This document shows positions 23,317 to 31,784 of a stretch of 32,108 nt of DNA, one piece after another. This DNA is from Streptomyces africanus (GTDB taxonomy: Bacteria; Actinomycetota; Actinomycetes; Streptomycetales; Streptomycetaceae): assembly GCF_002150735.1 (NCBI RefSeq), contig NZ_MUKA01000088.1:1-32108 (forward strand), in the 5' to 3' direction. Positions within the stretch are counted from its first letter, which is position 1; every line of letters begins with the position of its first letter. Position numbers and translations under genes: made by a program. The notes under the pieces are model-generated. The model did no database searches and was not told the origin of the DNA. It was given only the letters and a program-made list of their open reading frames with translations.

Positions 23317-23913
23317 GTGCCCAAGCAGGTCGATTACGAGGAGCGGCGGCTGCGGATCGCGGAGGCGGTGTGCGCTCTGATCGCGCGTTCCGGGATGGAG
23401 GCCGTGAGCCTCCGGGATGTCGCCGCCGAGGCGGACGTGTCCATGGGGGCCGTACAGCGCTGCTTCCGCACCAAGGAGGACATGCTGCTCTTCGCGCTCG
23501 AGCACATCTCACAGCGCGTCAGTGAGCGGGCCACCCAGCGCATCGCCGCGACCTCCACCCCACAGTCCGCGTCCACCCTGCTGTCGCACACGCTGGCCGA
23601 ACTCGCCCTGCTGGACGAGGAGTCGAGGGCCGGGGCGCATGTGTGGCTGGCCTTCGTCAGCCATGCTCCCGCCAGTGAGAGGCTCGCCGCCGTCCTGCGT
23701 GAGACGTACGGCAAGCTCCATGATCTCGTCGTGTGGCTCATCCGCTACGGACAGGACACCCAGGAGATTCCGCCGCACCTCGACGCCGCCCAGGAGGCGC
23801 ACACGCTCCTCGCCGTCGCCGACGGTCTCACCGTGCACGTCCTCGCGGGGCATCAGTCGGCGGAGACGGCGTCGGCCGTTCTTCAGCGCCACGTCGATCG
23901 TCTGGTTCAGTGA
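23317..23913 (+). CDS. TetR-family transcriptional regulator
   Basis: The 198-aa protein starts at a GTG (23317) with GGGGAGGAG upstream. Starts at 23263-23272 are rejected because they fall in the operator and have no ribosome binding site. The N-terminal helix-turn-helix reads RIAEAVCALIARSGMEAVSL, RDVAAEADVSMGAVQRCFRT, KEDMLLFALEH; the remaining helical domain is the usual ligand/dimerisation domain. The inducer is unknown. Confidence 0.9.
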   Translation: MPKQVDYEERRLRIAEAVCALIARSGMEAVSLRDVAAEADVSMGAVQRCFRTKEDMLLFALEHISQRVSERATQRIAATSTPQSASTLLSHTLAELALLDEESRAGAHVWLAFVSHAPASERLAAVLRETYGKLHDLVVWLIRYGQDTQEIPPHLDAAQEAHTLLAVADGLTVHVLAGHQSAETASAVLQRHVDRLVQ

Positions 23914-24036
23914 GCGACCCTTCGGGGGTTTCTGCACTTTCGCCCCATATGCACCAGTGTTCTACCGTAGATAAGGGTGCACAGGAACGACGCTGCTCAT
24001 AGCTCACACCCCGCACCGATCAACGAGGTGACGGTC

Positions 24037-24537
24037 ATGACGGAGACCACACAGCGCAGAAACACCGCAACTGGGACGGGACAGCAGGACGGGGGCACGG
24101 CTTCGCAGGGCCGTCGAGGAGACGGCACCGCTCCCCCGGAGGCACGGGGAAGCACCGCTGTCGCGGACGTGGTCGTGGCGAAGATCGCGGGCATGGCGGC
24201 CCGCGAGATCCCCGAGGTGCACAACCTCGGCGGAGGGATGACCAGGGCCTTCGGGGCCGTGCGCCAGCGCGTGCCGGGTGGAGGCAGCGGGGTCACCCAG
24301 GGGGTGAAGGTGGAGGTCGGCGAGCGCCAGGCCGCCGTCGATCTCGATGTCGTCGTCGAGTACGGCGCCGCCATCGCCGACACCGCCGCGGATGTGCGGA
24401 CCAACGTCATCAACGCGGTGGAGCGGATGACCGGGCTGGAGGTCGTCGAGGTCAACATCGCCGTCGGCGATGTCCATCTGCCGGATGAGGAGGAGGACGA
24501 GGGCGAGTCCGGGCAGGAGGGGCGGCGCGTGGCCTGA
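24037..24537 (+). CDS. Asp23/Gls24 family envelope stress protein
   Basis: The 166-aa protein starts MTETTQRRNTATGTGQQ. It has a disordered Gly/Thr-rich N-terminus (to about 40), then the Asp23 domain: VADVVVAKIAGMAAREIPEV, GVKVEVGERQAAVDLDVVVE, VRTNVINAVERMTGLEVVEV, with an acidic tail. In other Gram-positives such proteins are membrane-associated and stress-induced. No partner genes of the amaP type are adjacent. GAGGTGA lies before the ATG. Confidence 0.88.
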   Translation: MTETTQRRNTATGTGQQDGGTASQGRRGDGTAPPEARGSTAVADVVVAKIAGMAAREIPEVHNLGGGMTRAFGAVRQRVPGGGSGVTQGVKVEVGERQAAVDLDVVVEYGAAIADTAADVRTNVINAVERMTGLEVVEVNIAVGDVHLPDEEEDEGESGQEGRRVA

Positions 24538-24584
24538 AGGATCCAGGTAGGCGGCCTGAAAGATCCAGGTCGCCGAAGGGAGTG

Positions 24585-24932
24585 TCACGGCACCCCCGCC
24601 AGTCGCAGCAGTGCCGTCGTGCCCGCCGCCGCCAGCACGACCGCGAGGAACGGGGCCCTGCGCCAGGCGAGCACCCCGCCGGCCAGGACCCCGAGCGGCC
24701 GGGCGGGGCCGGTGAAGGCCTGGTCCTCGGTGAGGGCGGACGTGGTGGCCAGGGCGGCGAGCAGGAGGACCGCTGAGACCTCCAGCAGTTTCTCGGCGCG
24801 CTCCGGGAGCGTGTATCTCGCGCGCAGGGCCGGTCCGGCAAGGCGGAGCAGGAAGGTGCCCGCCGCCAGGGCGAGCATCGCCGCAAGCGTCGGCGGAAGG
24901 GGTACGGCGTCGCTCACCGCGGTGTCGCTCAC
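24585..24932 (-). CDS. azlD: AzlD-family branched-chain amino acid exporter subunit
   Basis: The 115-aa protein starts at a GTG (24932) that overlaps the azlC stop as GTGA, so translation is coupled. It has three to four hydrophobic helices (TLAAMLALAAGTFLLRLAGP, EKLLEVSAVLLLAALATTSA, FLAVVLAAAGTTALLRLAG), the size and order of AzlD. With AzlC it forms a two-subunit exporter for branched-chain amino acids or related compounds. Confidence 0.85.
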   Translation of the reverse strand: MSDTAVSDAVPLPPTLAAMLALAAGTFLLRLAGPALRARYTLPERAEKLLEVSAVLLLAALATTSALTEDQAFTGPARPLGVLAGGVLAWRRAPFLAVVLAAAGTTALLRLAGVP

Positions 24933-25612
24933 GGTGTGGCCTTCTTCCTCGTCCTGAGGGTGAACAGGGGCAGGGCGGCCAGAGCCAGCAGGACCGGCAG
25001 GCCCGCCGGGAGGAACGGGGTGACGGTCAGGGCCAGGGCCGCGGCGGCCAGTGCCGTGCGCCGCAGGGGTCTGTCCTGCAGCGCCGGCAGGATCAGCGCC
25101 AGGATCACCGCGGGGAACATGGCGTCCAGGCCGAGGGCGTCGGTGTCCCGCACGGCGCTGCCGAGCAGTGCGCCCAGGGCGGCGCCGACGGGCCAGCAGA
25201 TCAGGATGCCCAGGCCGCAGAGCCAGTACGCGGCCCGTTTGCGCTCCGGCTCGTCCTGGGCGAGGGCGAAGACGACCGTCTCGTCGTTCATCAGATGCGT
25301 GCCGAGCACTCCGCGCCGGCCCCGCCCGAGGACGTCGTGCACCGCCAGACCGAACGGCAGATGGCGCGCGTTGACGAGCAGTCCGGCCAGCAGCGCCGCG
25401 ATCGGGCTGCCGCCGGCGGCGATGATCCCGACGAACAGGAACTCGGACGAGGCGGCCAGGACGAGCACGCCCGTCAGGGCCGGGAACCACCAGGCGAACC
25501 CGGACGTGACCGCGACGGCGCCGTAGGACAGGCCGATCACCCCGACCGCCAGGCAGACCAGCACGATGTCGCGGAGGAGCCGGTTCTCCAGTGTTCTCGC
25601 TAGCGAACGCAT
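24929..25612 (-). CDS. azlC: AzlC-family branched-chain amino acid exporter subunit
   Basis: The 227-aa protein starts MRSLARTLENRLLRDIVLVC. It has several membrane helices and the AzlC signature LLAGLLVNARHLPFGLAVHD plus THLMNDETVVFAL. The ATG at 25612 has no clear ribosome binding site, and the frame extends upstream only to a TTG. It is divergent from an XRE-cupin regulator, the arrangement usual for azlCD, and the dyad at 25640-25655 lies between the genes. Confidence 0.9.
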   Translation of the reverse strand: MRSLARTLENRLLRDIVLVCLAVGVIGLSYGAVAVTSGFAWWFPALTGVLVLAASSEFLFVGIIAAGGSPIAALLAGLLVNARHLPFGLAVHDVLGRGRRGVLGTHLMNDETVVFALAQDEPERKRAAYWLCGLGILICWPVGAALGALLGSAVRDTDALGLDAMFPAVILALILPALQDRPLRRTALAAAALALTVTPFLPAGLPVLLALAALPLFTLRTRKKATP

Positions 25613-25639
25613 GTTTTTTATGGTGAACGGGCTTAGGAT

Positions 25640-25655
25640 GTTCGTCAAGACGAAC
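25640..25655. promoter_or_regulatory. Operator GTTCGTC-AA-GACGAAC between azlC and xre
   Basis: A perfect 7-bp dyad with a 2-bp centre lies midway between the divergent genes. The half-site GTTCG/CGAAC recurs nearby (CGAAC at 25651-25655, GTTC/GAAC at 25593-25608 at the azlC start). It is the likely binding site of the XRE-cupin regulator. Confidence 0.65.
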
Positions 25656-25680
25656 GAACAACCGTTGGAGCGAACACGCC

Positions 25681-26250
25681 ATGTCCGACGCCGGGCCCGC
25701 CCCCAAGCCCCCGATCGAAGTGATCGCCGCCTCCCTGCGGGCGGAGCGCGTCCGGGCGGGGCTGTCCCTCACCGAGGTCGCCCGCCGGGCCGGGCTCGCC
25801 AAGTCCACGCTCTCCCAGCTGGAGTCGGGCACCGGGAATCCGAGCCTGGAGACGCTGTGGGCGCTCTGTGTGGCTCTGGAGATCCCCTTCTCGCGGCTCG
25901 TGGCCGTGGCGCGGCCGCAGGTCCAGGTGATCCGGGCGGGGGAAGGGCCGGCCGTCGGGTCCGAGCAGAGCGACTACCGGGCCACGCTCCTCGCCGCCTC
26001 ACCGCCGGGCGCCCGGCGGGACGTCTACAGCGTCGCCGCCGAGCCCGGGCCGCAGCGTTCCTCGGCGCCGCACCCGCCCGGGGTCGTCGAGCACGTCGTG
26101 ATCAGCTCGGGCCGGGCCCTGGTGGGCATCGCCGACGAGCCGGTGGAACTCCACCCGGGTGACTACATCTGTTATCCCGGCGATGTCCCGCATGTCTTCC
26201 AGGCGCTGGAGCCCGGTACTCGTGCGGTGCTCGTCTCCGAGCACCACTGA
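25681..26250 (+). CDS. XRE-family regulator with C-terminal cupin
   Basis: The 189-aa protein has an HTH_3 domain at about 15-70 (LRAERVRAGLSLTEVARRAG, LAKSTLSQLESGTGNPSLET) and a cupin at about 110-185 with GVVEHVVISSGRALVGIADE and HPGDYICYPGDVPHVF. The cupin presumably senses a small ligand such as an amino acid. Its gene is divergent from azlCD, which it probably represses. Confidence 0.9.
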   Translation: MSDAGPAPKPPIEVIAASLRAERVRAGLSLTEVARRAGLAKSTLSQLESGTGNPSLETLWALCVALEIPFSRLVAVARPQVQVIRAGEGPAVGSEQSDYRATLLAASPPGARRDVYSVAAEPGPQRSSAPHPPGVVEHVVISSGRALVGIADEPVELHPGDYICYPGDVPHVFQALEPGTRAVLVSEHH

Positions 26251-26346
26251 GTGTCTTCGGCATCCTGTAAGCGTTTCCGATCGGATTCCCTGGGCGCTCC
26301 GCCAGTATTGACGGGCACTCAGCTCGGTGCTTCCATCGCAGCGGTG

Positions 26347-26356
26347 AAAACGTTTT
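26347..26356. promoter_or_regulatory. LacI-type operator upstream of the PL11 lyase
   Basis: TGAAAACGTTTTAA with the perfect dyad AAAACGTTTT lies 32 bp before the start codon, and a related AAGCGTTT lies at about 26269. Such sites are typical of LacI-family control of polysaccharide-degradation genes; no LacI gene is present in the window. Confidence 0.55.
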
Positions 26357-26387
26357 AACCACCCGGCGTGAAGGAGATCGTGTTGTC

Positions 26388-28196
26388 ATGCGCATGAGGA
26401 TTACCGCGACGGCCCTCGCCGTCTGCGCCGCACTCACCGTCACCGCCCCGAGCCCCGCCCCGACGGTGAAGGCCGCACGCGTGATGGAGAACCTCGGCCG
26501 CGGCGTCGTGGCGGTGCGCGCCGGCAGCACCCAGGTCCTGGTCTCCTGGCGGCTGCTGGGGCTCGACCCGGAGGGCATCGGGTTCAACGTGTACCGGTCC
26601 ACGGCCGGCGGCGCGTACGTGAAGCTCAACTCCGGTGTGCTGACCGGCGGAACGAACTACACCGACTCCACGGCCGATCTCACACGCGCCAACAGCTACC
26701 GCGTGACCCCGGTCGTCGACGGTCGGGAGCAGGCGCCCAGCGGTGCCTTCACCCTGTCGGCCGGCCATGCCGTGGAACCCGTGGTGCGCGTGCCGTTACG
26801 GCCCGGCGGTCCGGTGAAGTTCGTCTGGGTCGGCGACCTCGACGGCGACGGCGAGTACGACTATGTCGTCGACCGGCAGACCTCCCCGCAGAAGCTGGAG
26901 GCGTACAGCGGTGACGGCGACTTCCTCTGGGAGGTCGACCTGGGTCCGAACAGCCGGAACCAGGACAACATCGAGCCGGGGTCGTCCGCGATCGACCTGG
27001 GCCACTGGGACGGCGTCACGGTCTACGACTTCGACAGCGACGGCCGTGCCGAGGTCGCCCTGCGGATCGCCGACGGGGTCAGGTTCGGCGACGGGACGAC
27101 CTGGACGCACGAGGACGACGCGCGGCAGTTCATGGCCGTGCTCGACGGCCGGACCGGGGCACTGCGCAACTGGTCCGCCGTCCCCACGACGTATCTGGCG
27201 GACGGCCCGATGGGCGCGCGCCTCGGCGTGGCGTATCTCAACGGCACCACGCCGAGCCTGGTCGCCTACATGAAGAACCGGCGGGACGACGGGGCGTTCA
27301 ACCTGATGATGGGTGCCTGGAAGTTCGACGGGGACTCGCTGGACCGCCAGTGGACGTGGCAGCGCGGCGGCCAGGACGCGCCCGACGGGCACAACACGCG
27401 CGCCCTGGACGTCGACGGCGACGGGACGGACGAGGTCGCCGAGATCGGGTTCGTGCTGGGCGGCAACGGCTCGCTGCGCTACTCGATGGGGCCGAAGGGC
27501 ATCGTCCACGGCGACCGTTTCCACATCGCCGACATGGACCCGAGCCGCCCGGGCCTGGAGGGCTACGGCGTGCAGCAGGACAACCCGAGCGGCCTGCTCG
27601 AGTACTACTACGACGCCGCGAACGGCAACGTGATCTGGCGGCACGGCGGTGGTCCCGGGGACGTCGGCCGTGGCATGGCGGGTGACGTCGACCCGCGCTT
27701 TCCCGGGATGGAGGTCTGGTCCTTCTCCGGCCTCTACAACGCGGGCACCAACCGGCTCGCCGAGCCGGACGCCTCGCTGCGTCCCTGGCCGCAGCTGGGT
27801 CTGTGGTGGGACGGGGACCTCACCGTGGAACTGCTCAACGACGGCAAGATCGAGAAGTGGGACCCGGCCCGTCCGACGCCGAGCGGCAGCCTGCCCCGGC
27901 TCGTCAGCACCTGGAACCACGGCGCCGTCAAAGCCGCCCAGGGCGGTCCGACCCTCGTCGGCGACCTCTTCGGCGACTGGCGCGAGGAGGCCGTCTACAC
28001 CAACGCGTCCTACGACGAGCTGATCGTCTTCACGACCGACCGGCCGACGACCCACCGGCTGTACACCCTGGCGCACAACCCCGCCTATCGGAACGCCATG
28101 ACGTTCAAGGGCTATATGCAGTCCCACCACGTCGACTACTTCCTCGGGGCGGGCATGGCCGGGCCGCCCCGGCCGAACATCACGTACGCGCCGTGA
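26388..28196 (+). CDS. Secreted rhamnogalacturonan lyase (PL11 family)
   Basis: The 602-aa protein has an N-terminal signal peptide (MRMRITATALAVCAALTVTA...). The family start follows (ARVMENLGRGVVAVRAGSTQVLVSW in two segments), a fibronectin-like region (GFNVYRSTAGGAYVKLNSG) and an eight-bladed propeller with repeated Ca-binding loops DLDGDGEYDY, DFDSDGRAEV, DVDGDGTDEV. It should cleave the rhamnogalacturonan-I backbone of pectin outside the cell. AAGGAGA precedes the ATG. It is a single-gene unit with an upstream LacI-type dyad. Confidence 0.93.
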   Translation: MRMRITATALAVCAALTVTAPSPAPTVKAARVMENLGRGVVAVRAGSTQVLVSWRLLGLDPEGIGFNVYRSTAGGAYVKLNSGVLTGGTNYTDSTADLTRANSYRVTPVVDGREQAPSGAFTLSAGHAVEPVVRVPLRPGGPVKFVWVGDLDGDGEYDYVVDRQTSPQKLEAYSGDGDFLWEVDLGPNSRNQDNIEPGSSAIDLGHWDGVTVYDFDSDGRAEVALRIADGVRFGDGTTWTHEDDARQFMAVLDGRTGALRNWSAVPTTYLADGPMGARLGVAYLNGTTPSLVAYMKNRRDDGAFNLMMGAWKFDGDSLDRQWTWQRGGQDAPDGHNTRALDVDGDGTDEVAEIGFVLGGNGSLRYSMGPKGIVHGDRFHIADMDPSRPGLEGYGVQQDNPSGLLEYYYDAANGNVIWRHGGGPGDVGRGMAGDVDPRFPGMEVWSFSGLYNAGTNRLAEPDASLRPWPQLGLWWDGDLTVELLNDGKIEKWDPARPTPSGSLPRLVSTWNHGAVKAAQGGPTLVGDLFGDWREEAVYTNASYDELIVFTTDRPTTHRLYTLAHNPAYRNAMTFKGYMQSHHVDYFLGAGMAGPPRPNITYAP

Positions 28197-28241
28197 AAGA
28201 CCGTCCGACCCGGCAGGGCCGGTCCGAGGAGGCCCTGCGGG

Positions 28242-29264
28242 TCAGGCCGGGCGCTTGCGGGGGGTCGACTTCTTCGTGGTCGTCTTCTTCGCGGTGCTCT
28301 TCGACGCCGTCTTCTTCGTGCCCTGGCCGGACTTGGCCGTCGTCTTCTTCGCGGACGCCGTGGTCTTCTTGGCCGCCGTCTTCTTCGCGGTGGACGCCGA
28401 CTTCTTGCCGCCGGTCTGCTTGGGCGCCGCGCGGGCCGTCGTGCGCTGCGGGAGCGACTTGACCTCGGCGTGCTCGCCGGCCTCCTCGCCCCGGGACTCG
28501 CGTGCCGCGCGGACGCTGTTCTCCAGGGCCGCCATGAGGTCGAGGACCTTGCCGCCCGCGGCCGGCTCGGGGGCCTGCGGCAGGGCCTCGCCGGCGGCCT
28601 TCGCGGCGATGACCTCCTCCACGGCCTCGCGGTACTCGTCGTGCAGGTCCTCCAGGTCGACCTCGCCCAGGGTGTCCATCAGGGCGTCGGCCAGGTCCAG
28701 CTCCTGGTCCCGGACCGTGACGTTCGTGTCGGGGGCCACGCCCTCGGGGGCGCGGACCTCGTCCGGCCACAGCAGGCCGTGCATGGCGATGGCCTCACCG
28801 ACGACTCTGAGCATGCCCAGGCGCTCCCTGCCGCGCAGGGCGAACTTGGCGATCGCCACCTTGTTGCTGCGCTTCAGTGCCTCGCGCAGCAGGGTGTACG
28901 GCTTCGCCGCCGGGGCGCCGCTCGCCTGGAGGTAGTACGCGGCGTCCATCTGGAGCGGATCGATCCGGTCGGCCGGGACGAAGGCGACGATCTCGATCGT
29001 CTTGGCCGTCGGGATCGGCAGGCTGGACAGGTCCTCGTCGGTGATCGGGATGATCGAGCCGTCCGCGTCCTCGTAGCCCTTGCCGATCTCCCCCTGGGTG
29101 ACCTCGCGGTCCTCCAGCTCACAGAACTTGCGATAGCGGATGCGGCCGCCGTCCTCGGTGTGGATCTGGCGGAAGGAGATCGAGTGGCTCTCGGTGGCGT
29201 TCACCAGCTTGATCGGAATGCTGACCAGGCCGAAGGAGATGGCGCCGTTCCATATGGATCTCAC
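28242..29264 (-). CDS. ku: Ku, DNA end-binding protein of bacterial NHEJ
   Basis: The 340-aa protein starts at a GTG (29264) with GGAAGGG upstream: VRSIWNGAISFGLVSIPIKL. It has the Ku core with FRQIHTEDGGRIRYRKFCEL and PADRIDPLQMDAAYYLQ. The last 80 residues are a Lys/Ala/Thr-rich tail (KKTAAKKTTASAKKTTAKSG), as in actinobacterial Ku, which adds DNA binding. It loads on broken ends and recruits LigD activities. It is divergent from the LigD polymerase, with 63 bp between the starts. Confidence 0.96.
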   Translation of the reverse strand: MRSIWNGAISFGLVSIPIKLVNATESHSISFRQIHTEDGGRIRYRKFCELEDREVTQGEIGKGYEDADGSIIPITDEDLSSLPIPTAKTIEIVAFVPADRIDPLQMDAAYYLQASGAPAAKPYTLLREALKRSNKVAIAKFALRGRERLGMLRVVGEAIAMHGLLWPDEVRAPEGVAPDTNVTVRDQELDLADALMDTLGEVDLEDLHDEYREAVEEVIAAKAAGEALPQAPEPAAGGKVLDLMAALENSVRAARESRGEEAGEHAEVKSLPQRTTARAAPKQTGGKKSASTAKKTAAKKTTASAKKTTAKSGQGTKKTASKSTAKKTTTKKSTPRKRPA

Positions 29265-29327
29265 GTGCAGCACCCTTCCGGTCACTCTCGGGAGCGTTTG
29301 TAACGATTCGCGTGGGATTCTTATCGT

Positions 29328-30209
29328 ATGGCGCCTATCACCGTGGTGGAGGGGCGACGGCTCCCGCTCAGCAATCTGGAGAAGGTGCTGTATCCCGCCA
29401 CCGGCTTCACCAAGGGCGAGGTCCTGCACTACTACGCGACCGTCGCCGAGGTCCTGCTGCCCCATCTGCGCGACCGGGCGGTGTCCTTCCTGCGGTATCC
29501 GGACGGGCCGGACGGGCAGGTGTTCTTCACGAAGAACGTCCCGCCGGGTACGCCCGACTGGGTCACCACCGCCGAGGTGCCGCGGGTCGAGGGACCCTCG
29601 CGGATGGTCCTGGTGCAGGACCTGCCGAGCCTGATGTGGGCGGCCAACCTCGTCACGGAGTTCCACACCCACCAGTGGCTCGTCGGCACGCCGGACGAGG
29701 CCGACCGCATCGTCTTCGACCTGGACCCGGGAGCGCCCGCGAGCATCGTGCAGTGCTGCGAGGTCGCGCTGTGGCTGCGGGAGCGGCTCGCGGCGGACGG
29801 CATCGAGACGTACGCCAAGACGTCCGGCTCGAAGGGGCTGCACCTGCTCGCCGCCGTGCGCGGGGCGTCCTCCGAGCGGGTGTCGGAGTACGCCAAGTCG
29901 CTGGCCGTCGAGGCGGAGAAGGCCATGCCCCGGCTCGCGCTGCACCGGATGACCAGGAACCTGCGCCCCGGGAAGGTCTTCGTCGACTGGAGCCAGAACG
30001 CCGCGCGCAAGACCACGGCGACCCCCTACACCCTCCGGGCCCGCCCCGAGCCGACCGTCTCGGCGCCCGTGACCTGGGAAGAGATCGAGGAGTGCGGCTC
30101 GCCCGGCCGGCTGGACCTCCACGCGGGAGACATCGCGGCCCGGGTGCAGGACTACGGCGACCTGCTCGCCCCGCTCCTCGACCCGGACAGCGCGGGCCGG
30201 CTGCCCTAA
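29328..30209 (+). CDS. Stand-alone LigD polymerase (PolDom) of NHEJ
   Basis: The 293-aa protein begins MAPITVVEGRRLPLSNLEKV. It has the archaeo-eukaryotic-primase-type active site RIVFDLDPGAPAS (catalytic DxD), KTSGSKGLHLL and the later VFVDWSQNAARKTTATPYTL. It lacks the ligase and phosphoesterase domains of full LigD, so it is a dedicated polymerase that fills or extends ends with Ku. It is divergent from ku. Confidence 0.93.
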   Translation: MAPITVVEGRRLPLSNLEKVLYPATGFTKGEVLHYYATVAEVLLPHLRDRAVSFLRYPDGPDGQVFFTKNVPPGTPDWVTTAEVPRVEGPSRMVLVQDLPSLMWAANLVTEFHTHQWLVGTPDEADRIVFDLDPGAPASIVQCCEVALWLRERLAADGIETYAKTSGSKGLHLLAAVRGASSERVSEYAKSLAVEAEKAMPRLALHRMTRNLRPGKVFVDWSQNAARKTTATPYTLRARPEPTVSAPVTWEEIEECGSPGRLDLHAGDIAARVQDYGDLLAPLLDPDSAGRLP

Positions 30210-30249
30210 CTCTGCGGACCTCGCACGCTCTCAGTCAGGCGGCGCGCCC

Positions 30250-31053
30250 TCACACCCGCGTCCAGGTGTTCCGGTCCCGCGCCACCGCGTGCAGCGCCTC
30301 CACGTCCGCCGGCTTCAGGACACCGCCCTGGCGGGCCAGGGTCGGCACCTCCAGGTCCGTGAGGACGCGGACCTCGCGCGGAGCGGCCGGGACCGCCACG
30401 GCCGTCGGGCCGACCAGGGCGAGGACGGGGCGGACCTCCGCCGTCAGGGCGTAGGAGGCGCGGTCGGCGTCGGCGCGGAGACCGCGGAGCAGGGCGGTCG
30501 GCTCGCGGCGGCCCAGGGTGACCATGGGGTCGGCGACCGTCACCCGCTGCTTGCGCGCGTACAGGGCGTGCAGGGCGTACAGCCCGCCGGGGCCGATCAG
30601 CAGGTGGTGGATGCGGCCGCCGCCGGGGAGCGGGACGGAGTGCACGGCGTGCCAGCCGGCGCCGTCCAGGCGGTCCAGGGCGTCCCCGACCGTCTGCTCC
30701 GCCTCCAGGGCCCGGCGGCGCGGGTCGGGGCGCAGTCGGCGGGCCGGTCCGGGATCGCGGTCGAGGGCGACGAGGAGGGCCTCGCCGGGGCGGTTGGGGG
30801 CCAGGTCGTCGTCGGGGTGCAGGGTCAGCCGGGCGAGCTCGGCCGGGGTCGGCACCGGGGGCGGCCCCACCGTCACCGGGCCGGTGATGAAGGGCCCGAG
30901 GGTCCGGAGCACGTCGTCCTCACGGTCTTCGCCCAGCAGGTTGACCCGGCCGGCCTCACGGTCGTACCAGGCGATGTTCCTGCCGTCCGGGAGGCAGACG
31001 TACAGCCGTTCCTGACCGTGCCGCCAGGCCGGTATGACGCGCAGTCCGTCCAT
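30250..31053 (-). CDS. NERD-like nuclease-related protein
   Basis: The 267-aa protein has a Trp/Tyr-rich N-terminal region (VIPAWRHGQERLYVCLPDG). From about residue 125 it has a NERD-like domain: AEQTVGDALDRLDGAGWHAV, HSVPLPGGGRIHHLLIGPGG, LYALHALYARKQRVTV. The full catalytic Asp/Glu-x-Lys set is not clear, so activity is uncertain. It follows the NHEJ polymerase tail to tail. Confidence 0.75.
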   Translation of the reverse strand: MDGLRVIPAWRHGQERLYVCLPDGRNIAWYDREAGRVNLLGEDREDDVLRTLGPFITGPVTVGPPPVPTPAELARLTLHPDDDLAPNRPGEALLVALDRDPGPARRLRPDPRRRALEAEQTVGDALDRLDGAGWHAVHSVPLPGGGRIHHLLIGPGGLYALHALYARKQRVTVADPMVTLGRREPTALLRGLRADADRASYALTAEVRPVLALVGPTAVAVPAAPREVRVLTDLEVPTLARQGGVLKPADVEALHAVARDRNTWTRV

Positions 31054-31173
31054 GCACCATCACCCCAGACCATGGGAACAGGCGGGGTGCTGCCGGGGCA
31101 AGAACCCGGTTACCTTGAGAGGGGTCCGGCCGGCCGGGCAGGCCCTCGGGCGGTGATGCTTGGGGAGGCGCCG

Positions 31174-31677
31174 TTGCGTACCCGCAGGAAACCCGATGTA
31201 CCGGCTCCGGAGAGCCCCTGGAACGAGGTCGTCCCCGGGTTGTGGATGGGCGGCCACGAGTACACCGGGGGCTTGGGCCATCCGGAGTTCGCCGTCGTAC
31301 GGGACGAGTTCGACCTGGTGCAGACGCTGCTGCGGCTGCCGGGGCACGGGCCCGATCCGGACGTCCAGCACCACGTCTGGCCCATCCCCGACGGGCCGCT
31401 CGACGGGACGCAGCTCGCCGGTGTGATCCGGCTGGCCGAGGCCGCGTGCGAGGCGCTGGACGGGGGCCGCAAGATCCTCGTCCGCTGTTACCACGGGTAC
31501 AACCGCTCCGGCCTCGTCGTGGCGCACGCGCTGATGCGGCGGGGGAGCTCCGCCGACGCGGCGATCCGGCTGATCCGGGAGCGCCGTTCGCCCTGGGCGC
31601 TGCACAACGAACTGTTCGTCGACTACCTGCGGGCCGGGCTGGCGACGGCCCGGCTGCTGGAGGAACTCACCGAGTAG
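31174..31677 (+). CDS. Dual-specificity-type protein phosphatase
   Basis: The 167-aa protein has the CX5R catalytic loop VRCYHGYNRSGLVVAHALM and the preceding general-acid region HHVWPIPDGPLDGTQL. It starts with SPWNEVVPGLWMGGHEYTGG, as in bacterial DSP-type phosphatases. TTG at 31174 follows GGGGAGG at good spacing; ATG at 31156 is an alternative. Its substrate is unknown. Confidence 0.82.
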   Translation: MRTRRKPDVPAPESPWNEVVPGLWMGGHEYTGGLGHPEFAVVRDEFDLVQTLLRLPGHGPDPDVQHHVWPIPDGPLDGTQLAGVIRLAEAACEALDGGRKILVRCYHGYNRSGLVVAHALMRRGSSADAAIRLIRERRSPWALHNELFVDYLRAGLATARLLEELTE

Positions 31678-31784
31678 GGCGGCACACGGGCTGCCGCGCG
31701 CAAATAGGACTTCCTTACGAATAAGGTGTACGGGGCCGACGGTCGGTCCGAGCCGTGTGATCGCCCTCGAACCGCAGGAGTGCA

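Noticed and set aside
24585..25832. Minus-strand 415-codon frame spanning azlD and antisense to other genes
   Set aside because: Only its last 115 codons (from the GTG at 24932) are the real azlD; the upstream part is a shadow of azlC.
26796..28130. Minus-strand 444-codon frame opposite the PL11 lyase
   Set aside because: It is a shadow of a gene with a signal peptide and conserved Ca-binding repeats on the plus strand.
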